DNA from: Planctomycetota bacterium
Lineage (GTDB): Bacteria; Planctomycetota; Planctomycetia; Gemmatales; Gemmataceae
Direction: 5' to 3'
Assembly: GCA_016191165.1 (NCBI GenBank)
Contig: JACPPF010000023.1
Location: 124,001 to 188,000 of the forward strand
Length of the DNA stretch: 64,000 nucleotides
In this document: positions 41,359 through 49,566 of the stretch, piece after piece
How the letters are laid out: every line of letters begins with the position of its first letter
Position numbering within the stretch: position 1 is the first letter of the stretch
Translations under genes and position numbers: made by a program
Notes under the pieces: model-generated
Told to the model about the DNA's origin: nothing
The model's database searches: none
What the model saw: the letters and a program-made list of their open reading frames with translations, nothing else

Positions 41359-43272
41359 ATGTTGCTTTTGAGTTGCAGCCAACTATCGCGTGGCTTCGAT
41401 GCGGAGCCGCTCTTTGACGATTTGGCTTTCGAGCTTTTCTCCGGCCAGCGTGTCGGCCTCGTCGGGCCCAATGGCGTCGGCAAGACGACGCTCCTGCGCA
41501 TTCTCGCGGGACTGGACCGGGCCGACACCGGTGAGGTGCGACTCCACGCCGGCGCGCGCGTGGCGCTCCTGCGCCAGCAGCCGGATTTCGCGCCGGGGCG
41601 AACGCTTTTTCAAGAAGCACGTACCGCCCTACAGGAACTCGTCGCGGCCCACGACGAACTCGTCACGACAGCCGAGGCGCTGGCGAGTGCGACCGCCCGT
41701 TCCCAGGCGGAGCCTGGGAACGAGGTAAAGGTGCTGGCCGAGCGCTATGACCGCCTCAACGAAATGCTGCGCTTTCACGACGCCTACAACGTCGATCATC
41801 AAGTCGAATCGGTCCTCGATGGCCTGGGCTTTCGCGAGGAAGACTACGATCGCGCGGTCGATACCTTCTCCGGCGGCCAGCAGAGCCGCTTGATGCTCGC
41901 GAAACTCCTGCTGTCGGCGCCCGACGTGATGCTTCTCGATGAGCCGAGCAATCACCTCGACATCGGCGCGACGCGCTGGCTTGAAGACTACCTGGTCAGG
42001 CAACCCGAGGCGATGCTGATTGTGAGCCACGATCGCTATTTCCTCAACCGCGTCGTGACCAAGGTTTTCGAGATGCACTCCAGGCGCATTCAGGGTTATC
42101 CGGGCAACTTCGAGGCCTACTGGCGCCTGCGCCGCGAACGCCACGAACAACTTGTAAAGGCCTGGGAGGCCCAGCAGGATTACCTCGAGAAACAGGAAGA
42201 GTACATTCGCCGCGTCCACTACGGGCAGCTGCACAAGCAGGCGGCGTCACGACAAAAGCAGATCGACCGCATCGAAAGGCTCGAACGCCCCGTCTGGATC
42301 GACACGCCGCGCATGCACTTCGGCGAGGTCCGCCGCACCGGCGATATCGTCCTTCAGGTCGATGGTTTGAGCAAGGCGTACGATCGACCCCTGTTCGCGG
42401 ACCTGACTTTCACCCTCAAACGCGGCCAGCGCCTCGGCATCATGGGCCCCAACGGCTGTGGCAAGACCACGTTGTTGAAGATTCTCCTTGGCCAGGAAAC
42501 CGCCGACCGGGGTTCGGTACAGCATGGCCACCTCGTCGAATTTGGCTATTACGATCAGCATTTGAAAGCGCTCGACGGCACGAAGACGGTCATCCGCGCG
42601 GTCTGGCCCCACGACGACGCTGACGCCAGCGAACAGGCGATGCGCAATCTCCTGGGCCGCTTCGGGCTGACCGGCGATCAAGTCTATCAAACGGTGGACA
42701 AACTCTCCGGCGGCGAGCGCAGTCGGGCGGCGCTGGCAAAACTTGTCGCTGACGGCGTCAACGTCCTGATTCTGGACGAACCGACCAACCATCTGGACCT
42801 GTGGGCTTGCGACGCTCTCGAACAGGCTCTGCTCGATTTCGACGGCACCGCCATGGTTGTGAGCCATGATCGCTACTTCCTCAATCGCGTCGTCGATGTC
42901 CTGCTGGTGTTTGAAGGGGAAGGCAAGGTTCAAATCATTTATGGCAATTACGACATGTACGAACGCATGCGCCTCCTCCAAGAACCCAAAGAATCGCCTC
43001 GCCCGACGAACGTCGAGACGAAAGAGGATGCACGTCCCAATAAGCCAGCGAAACGAAAAAGACAATATCCCTATCGAAAAGTCGAGGACCTGGAGGCCGA
43101 GATTGCCGCTGAGGAAGCCCGCCTGCGGCAACTGGAAGAGGCGCTTGCGTCCCCGGACCTCTATCGCGAAGGCGGCAAAGTTCTGGATACGACGCAAGCC
43201 TTCGAGGCGGTCAAGATTCGCCTGAAAAAGTTGTACGACCACTGGGAGGAAGCCGTGGAACTGAACGGGTAA
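41359..43272 (+). CDS. ABC-F family ATPase (Uup/YheS-like)
   Basis: A 637-residue soluble tandem ABC ATPase that acts on the ribosome. NBD1: GPNGVGKTTLLRI, FSGGQQSRLMLAKLL, VMLLDEPSNHLD. NBD2: GPNGCGKTTLLKI, LSGGERSRAALAKLV, LILDEPTNHLD. The interdomain linker is a long helical hairpin (QEEYIRRVHYGQLHKQAASR). The C-terminal extension is a coiled coil (VEDLEAEIAAEEARLRQLEE). These features fit Uup or YheS rather than EttA. An in-frame palindrome (41698-41722) adds residues in ATARSQAEPGNEV within NBD1, before the helix KVLAERYDRLNEML. It has its own promoter. Confidence 0.9.
   Translation: MLLLSCSQLSRGFDAEPLFDDLAFELFSGQRVGLVGPNGVGKTTLLRILAGLDRADTGEVRLHAGARVALLRQQPDFAPGRTLFQEARTALQELVAAHDELVTTAEALASATARSQAEPGNEVKVLAERYDRLNEMLRFHDAYNVDHQVESVLDGLGFREEDYDRAVDTFSGGQQSRLMLAKLLLSAPDVMLLDEPSNHLDIGATRWLEDYLVRQPEAMLIVSHDRYFLNRVVTKVFEMHSRRIQGYPGNFEAYWRLRRERHEQLVKAWEAQQDYLEKQEEYIRRVHYGQLHKQAASRQKQIDRIERLERPVWIDTPRMHFGEVRRTGDIVLQVDGLSKAYDRPLFADLTFTLKRGQRLGIMGPNGCGKTTLLKILLGQETADRGSVQHGHLVEFGYYDQHLKALDGTKTVIRAVWPHDDADASEQAMRNLLGRFGLTGDQVYQTVDKLSGGERSRAALAKLVADGVNVLILDEPTNHLDLWACDALEQALLDFDGTAMVVSHDRYFLNRVVDVLLVFEGEGKVQIIYGNYDMYERMRLLQEPKESPRPTNVETKEDARPNKPAKRKRQYPYRKVEDLEAEIAAEEARLRQLEEALASPDLYREGGKVLDTTQAFEAVKIRLKKLYDHWEEAVELNG
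41698..41722. repeat. Palindrome inserted in frame in the ABC-F gene
   Basis: Perfect inverted repeat with 11-base arms CGTTCCCAGGC and GCCTGGGAACG around GGA. The frame is kept through it. Confidence 0.75.
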
Positions 43273-43512
43273 ACTGTCTCGTTCGGCAAGATTTTGGGCT
43301 GGACTTTTACCGCGCGTAATCGTTAGATTTTCCCAGGGGTTACGAAAACATTAGCGGCCGGAAAAATCACCCGGAAAAGCCCCGTGAAATGCTTGACAAC
43401 CGAAAAGAACTTTACTACCTAATGACTACGATTTAGCCAGGATAGGGTCATTTACGAATCGTCGGCGGCAAGCCGCGCCGGTGGAGCTTTTTTCCAGAAG
43501 TGAGGAATTGGA

Positions 43513-43935
43513 ATGTACGTTGGGAACATCCAGATGCCGCTGCACGCCGACGCGGAAAACGACGCCCTCTGGTGGTTGGCCGCTCAGGACGAACTCGCCA
43601 CGTATGCCGGTCGCCGCAAGAAGGCCGAGGAAGATGCCGGGGAAGAGGAGGAGGACGACGACGACGACAAGGAAGAGGCGGACGACGAGGGCGATGACGA
43701 ATTGGACGACGATGACCTCGACGACGACGATCTCGATGACGATGACCTCGACGACGACGATCTCGATGACGATGACCTCGACGACGAGGACTTCGATGAC
43801 GAGGACTTCGACGACGAGGATCTCGATGACGACCTCGACGACGACGATCTCGATGACGACGAATTCGACGACGACGACGAGGATGATGACGACGACGACG
43901 ACGAAGACGATGACGATGAGGAAGACGCGGAATAA
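43513..43935 (+). CDS. Poly-aspartate repeat protein of unknown function
   Basis: A 140-residue protein. The first 40 residues are ordinary (MYVGNIQMPLHADAENDALW, then WLAAQDELATYAGRRKKAEE). The rest is almost wholly Asp/Glu with a five-residue repeat DDDDL/DDDDF, about 13 units. The DNA is a 15/30-base tandem array (GACGAC/GATCTC), prone to slippage. The protein would carry an extreme negative charge and may bind Ca2+, Mg2+ or basic proteins. TTGACA (43393-43398) lies upstream, but the -10 is weak. The repeat array is open in several frames, so only the non-repetitive N-terminus supports this frame. Confidence 0.6.
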   Translation: MYVGNIQMPLHADAENDALWWLAAQDELATYAGRRKKAEEDAGEEEEDDDDDKEEADDEGDDELDDDDLDDDDLDDDDLDDDDLDDDDLDDEDFDDEDFDDEDLDDDLDDDDLDDDEFDDDDEDDDDDDDEDDDDEEDAE

Positions 43936-44047
43936 TCGGCGGCACGACACGTCCTGCCGTGGGGATGGGTCAGGCGTCTTTCCGCGCCGAGGAAAATCGG
44001 CCTCGCGCTTTTGAAAAAATATGCGTGCCAAATCTACAAACTGACGG

Positions 44048-44076
44048 TTGCGTGCGCCGCGCCCCTCCGTTATACT
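44048..44076 (+). promoter_or_regulatory. Promoter of the TPR gene / CoA-transferase operon
   Basis: TTGCGT (44048-44053), a 17-base spacer, TATACT (44071-44076). Located 54 bases upstream of the ATG at 44130. Confidence 0.5.
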
Positions 44077-44129
44077 GCCGATAGATCATCCGGATTTCAT
44101 CCAATTTTCATTCCGCAAGGGAGCGTGCC

Positions 44130-44558
44130 ATGTCCAGCCAGGGGAAGCCGTTCGGCAAGGAAACAACCACGAAGACATCCACCGCCCAGTCGACTCGGAA
44201 CCAAAGCCAGCTTGACTTTGAACTCGAATTCTTTGAAGGCGTCCTCGACCGCAACCCCGAATATCTGGATGTGCTGCGGGTGCATGGCAGCAACCTGACA
44301 CTCAAGTGCCGCTATGAGGAAGGCCTGACCATCGATCGTCGTCTGGTCCAGCTACGCCCAACCGACGCGCTGGCGCATTATAATCTGGCATGCAGCTATT
44401 CACTTCTGAACAAAACCGGGTACGCGCTCCGGGCGTTGCGAAAAGCCCTCGAACTGGGCTACCGCGATTTTCGCTATCTGCGCCAGGATCGCGACCTCGC
44501 CGCCGTGCGCCGCGATTCCCGCTTTCGCAAGCTGTTGCGCGAGTTTGAAAACCGCTAG
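44130..44558 (+). CDS. TPR-repeat protein
   Basis: A 142-residue soluble protein. Residues about 30-110 form TPR-like helix pairs (EFFEGVLDRNPEYLDVLRVH; LVQLRPTDALAHYNLACSYS; LLNKTGYALRALRKALELGY), and the tail reads LRQDRDLAAVRRDSRFRKLL. This closing phrase is typical of a TPR protein whose last helix stacks on itself. It lies 4 bases before the CoA-transferase subunit A gene, so the two are almost certainly co-transcribed. It may scaffold the enzyme, but this is inference. Confidence 0.75.
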   Translation: MSSQGKPFGKETTTKTSTAQSTRNQSQLDFELEFFEGVLDRNPEYLDVLRVHGSNLTLKCRYEEGLTIDRRLVQLRPTDALAHYNLACSYSLLNKTGYALRALRKALELGYRDFRYLRQDRDLAAVRRDSRFRKLLREFENR

Positions 44559-44562
44559 CACC

Positions 44563-45552
44563 ATGACCGTACCCCTCTACGCCGATCCGTCGGCCAATCG
44601 CGCTCGCGAATTCTTTCGCACCAAGCCGCGCGCCCTCGTTGACAAGGTCGCCTCGGTCAAGGATGCCGTCACGAACCTCGTGAGTGACGGCGATTACCTG
44701 GCCGTCGGCGGGTTCGGCGCCGATCGTCTGCCAAGCGCAATCTGTCACGAGATCGTCCGGCAGAACAAGCAGAATCTCACGCTCGCCGGCCACACCGCCA
44801 CGCACGACTTTCAGATTCTTGCCGCGGGCAACCTGACGGGCCGGGGCAAATTGATCGCGCGCGTCGATAGCGCCTACATCGTCGGCCTGGAGGCGCGCGG
44901 CCTGTCGCCCCATGCGCGCCGAGTCATGGAATCCGGCGAGGTGGAAAGTACCGAATGGAGCAACTACTCCCTGGCCGTCCGTTTCAAGGCGGCAGCGATG
45001 GGCCTGCCGTTTCTCCCGATGCGTTCGATGCTCGGCACCGACACGCTCAAGAGAAGCCCCGCCAAGGAGATCGTCTGCCCGTTCACCGGCGAGAAGTTGC
45101 TCGCGGTCCCTGCCTGCTATCCCGACGTCGGTGTCATTCACGTTCATGAATCCGACCGCTACGGGAATTGCCGTATTCGTGGCACCAGCGTCGCCGACAT
45201 CGATCTGGCCCGGGCGTCGAAGAAACTGATCGTCACGTGCGAGCGGTTGATTCCCAGCGACGAGATTCGCAGCGACCCCACGCGCACGGTCGTGCCCTTC
45301 TACTGCGTCGATGCCGTGTGCGAGGTTCCGTTCGGCAGCTACCCGGGCAACATGCCGTACGAATATTTTTCCGACGAAGTTCACATCCGGCACTGGCTGG
45401 AAATCGAGGCCGATGAGGCGAAGTATAAGAAATTTATTGATACGTACATTCATGGTGTTCGCGATTTTGCGGAGTATTTGCAGCTATGCGGCGGGCTGCC
45501 GCGTTTGCAGGAGTTGCGGCAGGAGGAGTTTTTGCTGAATCGGGGAAAGTGA
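44563..45552 (+). CDS. CoA-transferase subunit A (glutaconate CoA-transferase/IpdA-like)
   Basis: The larger subunit of a family I CoA transferase, 329 residues. Visible: VTNLVSDGDYLAVGGFGADR, CHEIVRQNKQNLTLAGHTAT, then AAMGLPFLPMRSMLGTD and VIHVHESDRYGNCRIRG, all typical of the alpha subunit. The substrate acyl group is not evident; glutaconate-type and IpdAB-type (steroid ring degradation) enzymes share these motifs. The catalytic Glu is on the other subunit (46311-47087). Unusually, two small genes lie between the subunits. Confidence 0.85.
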   Translation: MTVPLYADPSANRAREFFRTKPRALVDKVASVKDAVTNLVSDGDYLAVGGFGADRLPSAICHEIVRQNKQNLTLAGHTATHDFQILAAGNLTGRGKLIARVDSAYIVGLEARGLSPHARRVMESGEVESTEWSNYSLAVRFKAAAMGLPFLPMRSMLGTDTLKRSPAKEIVCPFTGEKLLAVPACYPDVGVIHVHESDRYGNCRIRGTSVADIDLARASKKLIVTCERLIPSDEIRSDPTRTVVPFYCVDAVCEVPFGSYPGNMPYEYFSDEVHIRHWLEIEADEAKYKKFIDTYIHGVRDFAEYLQLCGGLPRLQELRQEEFLLNRGK

Positions 45553-45631
45553 GTTAGGATTCCAATCCTGTCAGAAACCCGCATAATGACACCAACAGAA
45601 CCCTTTCGCACGAACCCAAACGAGGTCCATA

Positions 45632-45994
45632 ATGGGCGCTACTCATGTCACCGTTACCTTGCGGGATTCCAAGAAAAGCCGGAAAAAATACGAGGCGTTG
45701 TTCTTGGTGGACACCGGCGCGACCGATAGCTTCGCACCCGCGGGTCAGTTGAGGAAAGCCGGCATTGATCCGGTCGGCAAGATGACCTATGAATTAGCCG
45801 ACGGGTCGCCAGTCGAATACCCTTTTGGCCTGGCGGTTATCGAATTCATGGGCGAAATCACCGCGGGCCGCGTGATTTTTGGCCCCGATGACGTGGAACC
45901 TTTGCTCGGTGTGACCGCATTGGAGTCGGTCGGCATCGTCGTCGATCCTGCGAATCAGAAGTTGAAGCGGTTGCCGGCGATCCCTTTGAAATGA
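45632..45994 (+). CDS. Clan AA aspartic protease (retropepsin-like)
   Basis: A 120-residue single-domain aspartic protease. The active-site motif is FLVDTGATDSFAP (Asp-Thr-Gly). The C-terminal loop LLGVTALESVGIVVD matches the bacterial retroviral-like protease family. It must act as a homodimer. No signal peptide is seen, so it is cytoplasmic. It lies between the two CoA-transferase subunit genes and has its own GAGG ribosome site. Such genes are often horizontally mobile; a role in this operon is not evident. Confidence 0.85.
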   Translation: MGATHVTVTLRDSKKSRKKYEALFLVDTGATDSFAPAGQLRKAGIDPVGKMTYELADGSPVEYPFGLAVIEFMGEITAGRVIFGPDDVEPLLGVTALESVGIVVDPANQKLKRLPAIPLK

Positions 45995-46006
45995 CCGGGG
46001 GTTGCC

Positions 46007-46306
46007 ATGGACAATGACAGCCTGATCGGCCTTGCCTTCGGATTCGTGTGCGGCATCGCAATCCTGTTTGCGATTTCCGCGCTGGTGGTCGGCACGATTT
46101 TCAAAATGCCCTTCGGCGTCAACCTCAGCGCCGCCCACTGTGCCGAGTGCGAAGAACCGGCGCCCACGGTGCGCGCCCCGAAAGATAGGTACGAAATGAT
46201 GTGGGGCGGCTGGACCTGCCAGGAGTGCGGTTGCAAGAACGACAAATGGGGCCGGGCACGGCAAGGCAAGCGTCGCCGCCGCCAACGATCCCGGGAAGAA
46301 GAGTAG
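46007..46306 (+). CDS. Small membrane protein with zinc ribbon
   Basis: A 99-residue protein: one N-terminal membrane segment (IGLAFGFVCGIAILFAISALV), then two CxxC-type knuckles (HCAECEEPAP, WTCQECGCKNDKW) that could form a zinc ribbon, and a very basic tail (RARQGKRRRRQRSREEE). It begins 12 bases after the protease gene and ends 4 bases before CoA-transferase subunit B. No family recognised. The basic tail and zinc ribbon would allow nucleic-acid or membrane-surface contacts. Confidence 0.6.
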   Translation: MDNDSLIGLAFGFVCGIAILFAISALVVGTIFKMPFGVNLSAAHCAECEEPAPTVRAPKDRYEMMWGGWTCQECGCKNDKWGRARQGKRRRRQRSREEE

Positions 46307-46310
46307 TGCC

Positions 46311-47087
46311 ATGCCCGACCCTTACAACCCCATGGAACTCATGATCTGCTGCGCCGCCCGCCTTCTGGAGAACGGGCGCACCGTCGCCGTCGGTACCGGC
46401 GCCCCCTGCGCGGCGGCGATGCTGGCGCAGCGCACGACCGCGCCGGACCTCGTCGTCTTCTTCGAATCCGGCGGCGTCGGGCCGCTCCTGCCCACCATGC
46501 CCATCTCCGTTGGCGATTCACGTACCTTCTACCGCGGCATCATGGCCACCAGCATGGCCGACGTCATGGAAACCTGCCAGCGCGGCATGATGGATTACAC
46601 TTTCCTCGGCGGCGCGCAAATCGACGCCTTCGGCAATCTCAACTCCACCATGATCGGCAAGGATTACGCCAGGCCCAAGGTTCGCCTGCCCGGAAGCGGT
46701 GGAGCGAATGACCTCGCGTCGTTTTGCTGGCGCATCCTCGTGGTGACCAATCACGACCAACGCCGTTTTGTCGAGAAGCTCGATTTTTTAACAACGCCTG
46801 GCTACCTCACTGGGCCAGGCGCCCGCGAGGGCGCGGGACTGCCGCCGGGGACGGGCCCCTATCGCGTCATCACCGACCTGGCCATCATGGGCTATCACGA
46901 GGAGACGAAACGCATGGAGGTGCTGAGCCTGCACCCCGGAATCACGATGGAACAGGTACAAGCGCATACCGGCTTTGCGATCAGCCCCAAGGAGCCTCTG
47001 CTGACGACCGCGCCTCCAAGTGAGAAAGAGCTGCACATCCTGCGCGACGAGGTCGATCCGTTTCGCTACATCATCGGACGGGCGTGA
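46311..47087 (+). CDS. CoA-transferase subunit B (catalytic)
   Basis: The smaller subunit of the family I CoA transferase, 258 residues. The catalytic Glu is in VVFFESGGVGPLLPTMPISV, an ESG motif typical of the beta subunit. Other segments: GRTVAVGTGAPCAAAMLAQR, YTFLGGAQIDAFGNLNSTMI and LPGSGGANDLASFCWRILVV. It completes the enzyme whose subunit A is at 44563-45552, separated by the protease and the zinc-ribbon gene. Assembly of both subunits is required for activity in this family. Confidence 0.86.
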   Translation: MPDPYNPMELMICCAARLLENGRTVAVGTGAPCAAAMLAQRTTAPDLVVFFESGGVGPLLPTMPISVGDSRTFYRGIMATSMADVMETCQRGMMDYTFLGGAQIDAFGNLNSTMIGKDYARPKVRLPGSGGANDLASFCWRILVVTNHDQRRFVEKLDFLTTPGYLTGPGAREGAGLPPGTGPYRVITDLAIMGYHEETKRMEVLSLHPGITMEQVQAHTGFAISPKEPLLTTAPPSEKELHILRDEVDPFRYIIGRA

Positions 47088-47100
47088 GCCGTTCCCCCCT

Positions 47101-47174
47101 CACTCGTAGGTCAGGCTTTCCAGCCTGACATGGTTGGTTCTCAGTGTCAGGCTGGAAAGCCTGACCTTCGAGTG
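47101..47174. repeat. Palindromic repeat (GTCAGGCTTTCCAGCCTGAC family), copy 2
   Basis: CACTCGTAGGTCAGGC and GCCTGACCTTCGAGTG arms with inner GGCTTTCCAGCC and GGCTGGAAAGCC hairpins. It is 14 bases past the CoA-transferase stop codon and could act as its terminator. Confidence 0.85.
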
Positions 47175-47253
47175 AGGGGAGTAATATGGACACCATCGGC
47201 AATCTAGCGTATAAGGGAATTGCACCCTTTTCGTCCCGATGGAGTGGAACCCC

Positions 47254-48288
47254 ATGAAATTTCTCGTCAGCGCTGTCGCCATCATCGCGCTGGGATTGGG
47301 CATCATGTTTTGGATCAGCCGTGAGGAGCTTCCGACTCTCCCTTCCAGCGACAACGAGCCCGACATCAACGCCAACGAAATCCAGGACGGGCAGTTCGGC
47401 ATCGATCGCGTCGGCAAGGGCGCCGACTTTAAGCCAGTCCCCTTCGACGGCAAACGCGCGGTGGGTTATCTCGAAAAAATCTGCGCCCTCGGCCCACGCA
47501 TCAGCGGTTCCAAAGGCATGAGGCAGCAGCAAGAAATCATCAAGAAGCACTTCGAAGACCTCGGCGCCACGGTGACGTACCAGACCTTCAAGGCCAAGCA
47601 AAACAGCGTCCGCGGGGAAGTCGAGATGACCAACATCATCGTCTCGTTTCAACCGGAAAAGAAACGCCGGGTAATCCTCTGCTCGCATTACGATACCCGC
47701 CCCATCGCCGATCAGGAGCCGGACCCACGCAACTGGCGCAAGCCATTCGTCAGCGCCAACGACGGCGGCTCTGGCGTCGCGCTGCTCATGGAAATGGGCA
47801 ACCACATGAAGAATCTCAAGACCAACGTCGGCGTCGATTTCGTCATCTTCGACGGTGAGGAATATGTCTTCGTCACCGAAGGAGGCCGCCGCGATCGCTA
47901 CTTCATCGGCTCCGAGCATTTCGCCCGCACCTGGCGGCAGACGAAAAACCGCTGCGATTACTCCGCGGCCATCCTCCTCGACATGATTGCCGGGCATGAC
48001 CCGAAGTTCCCCGTCGAGGTCAATTCTTATCGCTTTGGCCAAAAACTGTGCGAGGAAATTTATGGGATCGCGCGTGATCTGAAGATCAAGTCTTTTCAAT
48101 GGCGGCGCGGGCATGAGGTGCAAGACGATCACCTCGCCCTGCAGCGCGTCGGCATCGATGCCATCGACATCATCGATTTCGATTATCCTCACTGGCACCG
48201 CCTGACCGATACGCCTGCCAACTGCTCGGCAGCCAGCTTCATTCAGGTCGCCAACGTGCTCAGCGTCTGGCTGCAACGCACGAAATAG
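47254..48288 (+). CDS. M28-family zinc peptidase / glutaminyl-peptide cyclotransferase-like protein
   Basis: A 344-residue envelope protein with an N-terminal anchor (LVSAVAIIALGLGIMFWI). The catalytic domain resembles glutaminyl cyclases and M28 peptidases: SHYDTRP (His), SANDGGSGVALLMEMGN (bridging Asp), FDGEEY (catalytic/ligand Glu), EVQDDHLAL and DYPHWHRLTDTP (C-terminal His). The last two phrases match QC better than ordinary M28 aminopeptidases. Likely reactions are N-terminal pyroglutamate formation or peptide hydrolysis. I start it at the ATG at 47254 because GGAG precedes it; 47239 is an alternative. Confidence 0.85.
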   Translation: MKFLVSAVAIIALGLGIMFWISREELPTLPSSDNEPDINANEIQDGQFGIDRVGKGADFKPVPFDGKRAVGYLEKICALGPRISGSKGMRQQQEIIKKHFEDLGATVTYQTFKAKQNSVRGEVEMTNIIVSFQPEKKRRVILCSHYDTRPIADQEPDPRNWRKPFVSANDGGSGVALLMEMGNHMKNLKTNVGVDFVIFDGEEYVFVTEGGRRDRYFIGSEHFARTWRQTKNRCDYSAAILLDMIAGHDPKFPVEVNSYRFGQKLCEEIYGIARDLKIKSFQWRRGHEVQDDHLALQRVGIDAIDIIDFDYPHWHRLTDTPANCSAASFIQVANVLSVWLQRTK

Positions 48289-48302
48289 TTTGGAGGTTTC
48301 CC

Positions 48303-48788
48303 GTGACCACGATTGAGACGATCGTCTGTATCATCATGGCAATCGTCCTCGTCGGCATGGCCCTTTACTTCGGCTGGCGGCAACGCGCCGCCCAGCAAGC
48401 GATGGCCTTCAATACCAATGTCTCCCGCGAACAGCGGCTCTATGTCCTTCGCCAAACCCAACGCCGGTTTTTCGGATCCGCTCTCCTGATGGTTCTTGCC
48501 GGGCTTTTGATCGGTTCGCTTTTTCTCGATTACGACGTGCTCCGGCGACCCATCAACGAAGTGCCGCTCGCCGAGCAAGAAGCCGCCAAGGAGATCGTGC
48601 GTCTTGTCAGCTTCTATTGGATGTCATTTCTGCTTCTCCTGATGGCATTGTTGGCTCTCGCCGTGATCGACCTATGGGCCACTGCCCGGCATGGCGTCCA
48701 GATGCAGAAGAAACTCTTTCAGGAACACCAGGAAATGCTCAAGGCGGATCTGGCCGAGCATCGGCAGCGCCGCGCCGAGATGAACTAG
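48303..48788 (+). CDS. Membrane protein of unknown function
   Basis: A 161-residue protein with about three membrane segments (TIVCIIMAIVLVGMALYFGW; ALLMVLAGLLIGSLFL; MSFLLLLMALLALAVIDLWA) and an amphipathic, Gln/Glu/Arg-rich C-terminal helix (FQEHQEMLKADLAEHRQRRA), perhaps a coiled coil. No family recognised. The start is GTG at 48303, 14 bases after the M28 gene, with GGAGG upstream, so the two probably share a transcript. The 205-base gap after it holds no gene. Confidence 0.6.
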   Translation: MTTIETIVCIIMAIVLVGMALYFGWRQRAAQQAMAFNTNVSREQRLYVLRQTQRRFFGSALLMVLAGLLIGSLFLDYDVLRRPINEVPLAEQEAAKEIVRLVSFYWMSFLLLLMALLALAVIDLWATARHGVQMQKKLFQEHQEMLKADLAEHRQRRAEMN

Positions 48789-48993
48789 CCCGCGGCGAGG
48801 ATTTTTTGCCCTGGCACCTGGACATTTACCCCCACGCCATGTCACAATAGCAACGCCGGTCGAATCGCGGAGATTGAAACACCTCGCGTTTTCCTCGGGC
48901 AGTTCCCGTGGTTGGCCCTCTGTGGGGGTGGCGAGACGTGTCGATTTTTGAGCAATCCGTTAAGCATCTCCATTCGTCTAGTTTGGTGAAGGC

Positions 48994-49560
48994 ATGAGCA
49001 AGCTGGCGGTCAGCACGCTTGAAGAGCGAACGCCGAAGTCCGACGGAGCCCACATGGACACCGAGGAAGACTTCGTCTGCGCCTTCAACAGCATGCGGAC
49101 CGAGTTGATGAGCACGCTGTTTTTCGTCCTGGGCAACCACGACGACGCCCAGGATGTCGCCCAGGAAGTATTCATCAAATGCTGGCGAACTCGCGACGGC
49201 CTGACCGATGTCAAGAATCTGCGGGCCTGGATTTTTCGCGTCGGCATCAACGCGGCCAAGGACTTGCAGCGAAACGCCTGGCGCCGCAAGGCCAGGCCGT
49301 TGGGCGATGCGAGCCCACCGGAAATCCCCGGCAAGGCCCTGACGCCAGGGGAGTCGCTGGAAAACAAGGAAACGCTGGAGCGCGTCCGCACGGCGCTCAT
49401 GGAGTTGAGGCCCGAGGAGAAGGAAGTATTCCTACTGCGCCAAAACGGGGATTTGACCTACGAGGAGATCGCCAGTCTGCGACGTACGCCGATCGGAACC
49501 GTGAAGACCCAGATGCGTTCGGCCCTGCAAAAGCTGCGACGCGTTTTGAAGGAACCGTGA
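48994..49560 (+). CDS. ECF sigma factor
   Basis: A 188-residue extracytoplasmic-function sigma factor. Region 2 has GNHDDAQDVAQEVFIKCWRT and NLRAWIFRVGINAAKDLQRN. Region 4 has RPEEKEVFLLRQNGDLTYEE and IASLRRTPIGTVKTQMRSAL, the helix-turn-helix. The region 2-4 linker is short. The next gene, 6 bases on, starts with a zinc-finger anti-sigma motif, so the pair is a classical sigma/anti-sigma unit. The ATG at 48994 has GAAGG upstream; an ATG at 49054 is an alternative start. Confidence 0.93.
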   Translation: MSKLAVSTLEERTPKSDGAHMDTEEDFVCAFNSMRTELMSTLFFVLGNHDDAQDVAQEVFIKCWRTRDGLTDVKNLRAWIFRVGINAAKDLQRNAWRRKARPLGDASPPEIPGKALTPGESLENKETLERVRTALMELRPEEKEVFLLRQNGDLTYEEIASLRRTPIGTVKTQMRSALQKLRRVLKEP

Positions 49561-49566
49561 TCTGAA

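Noticed and set aside
43426-44031. Minus-strand open frame, very hydrophobic, over the poly-Asp gene
   Set aside because: It is the antisense reading of the GAC/GAT repeat array, which gives Val/Ile-rich strings automatically. The non-repetitive N-terminus and acidic composition support the plus strand.
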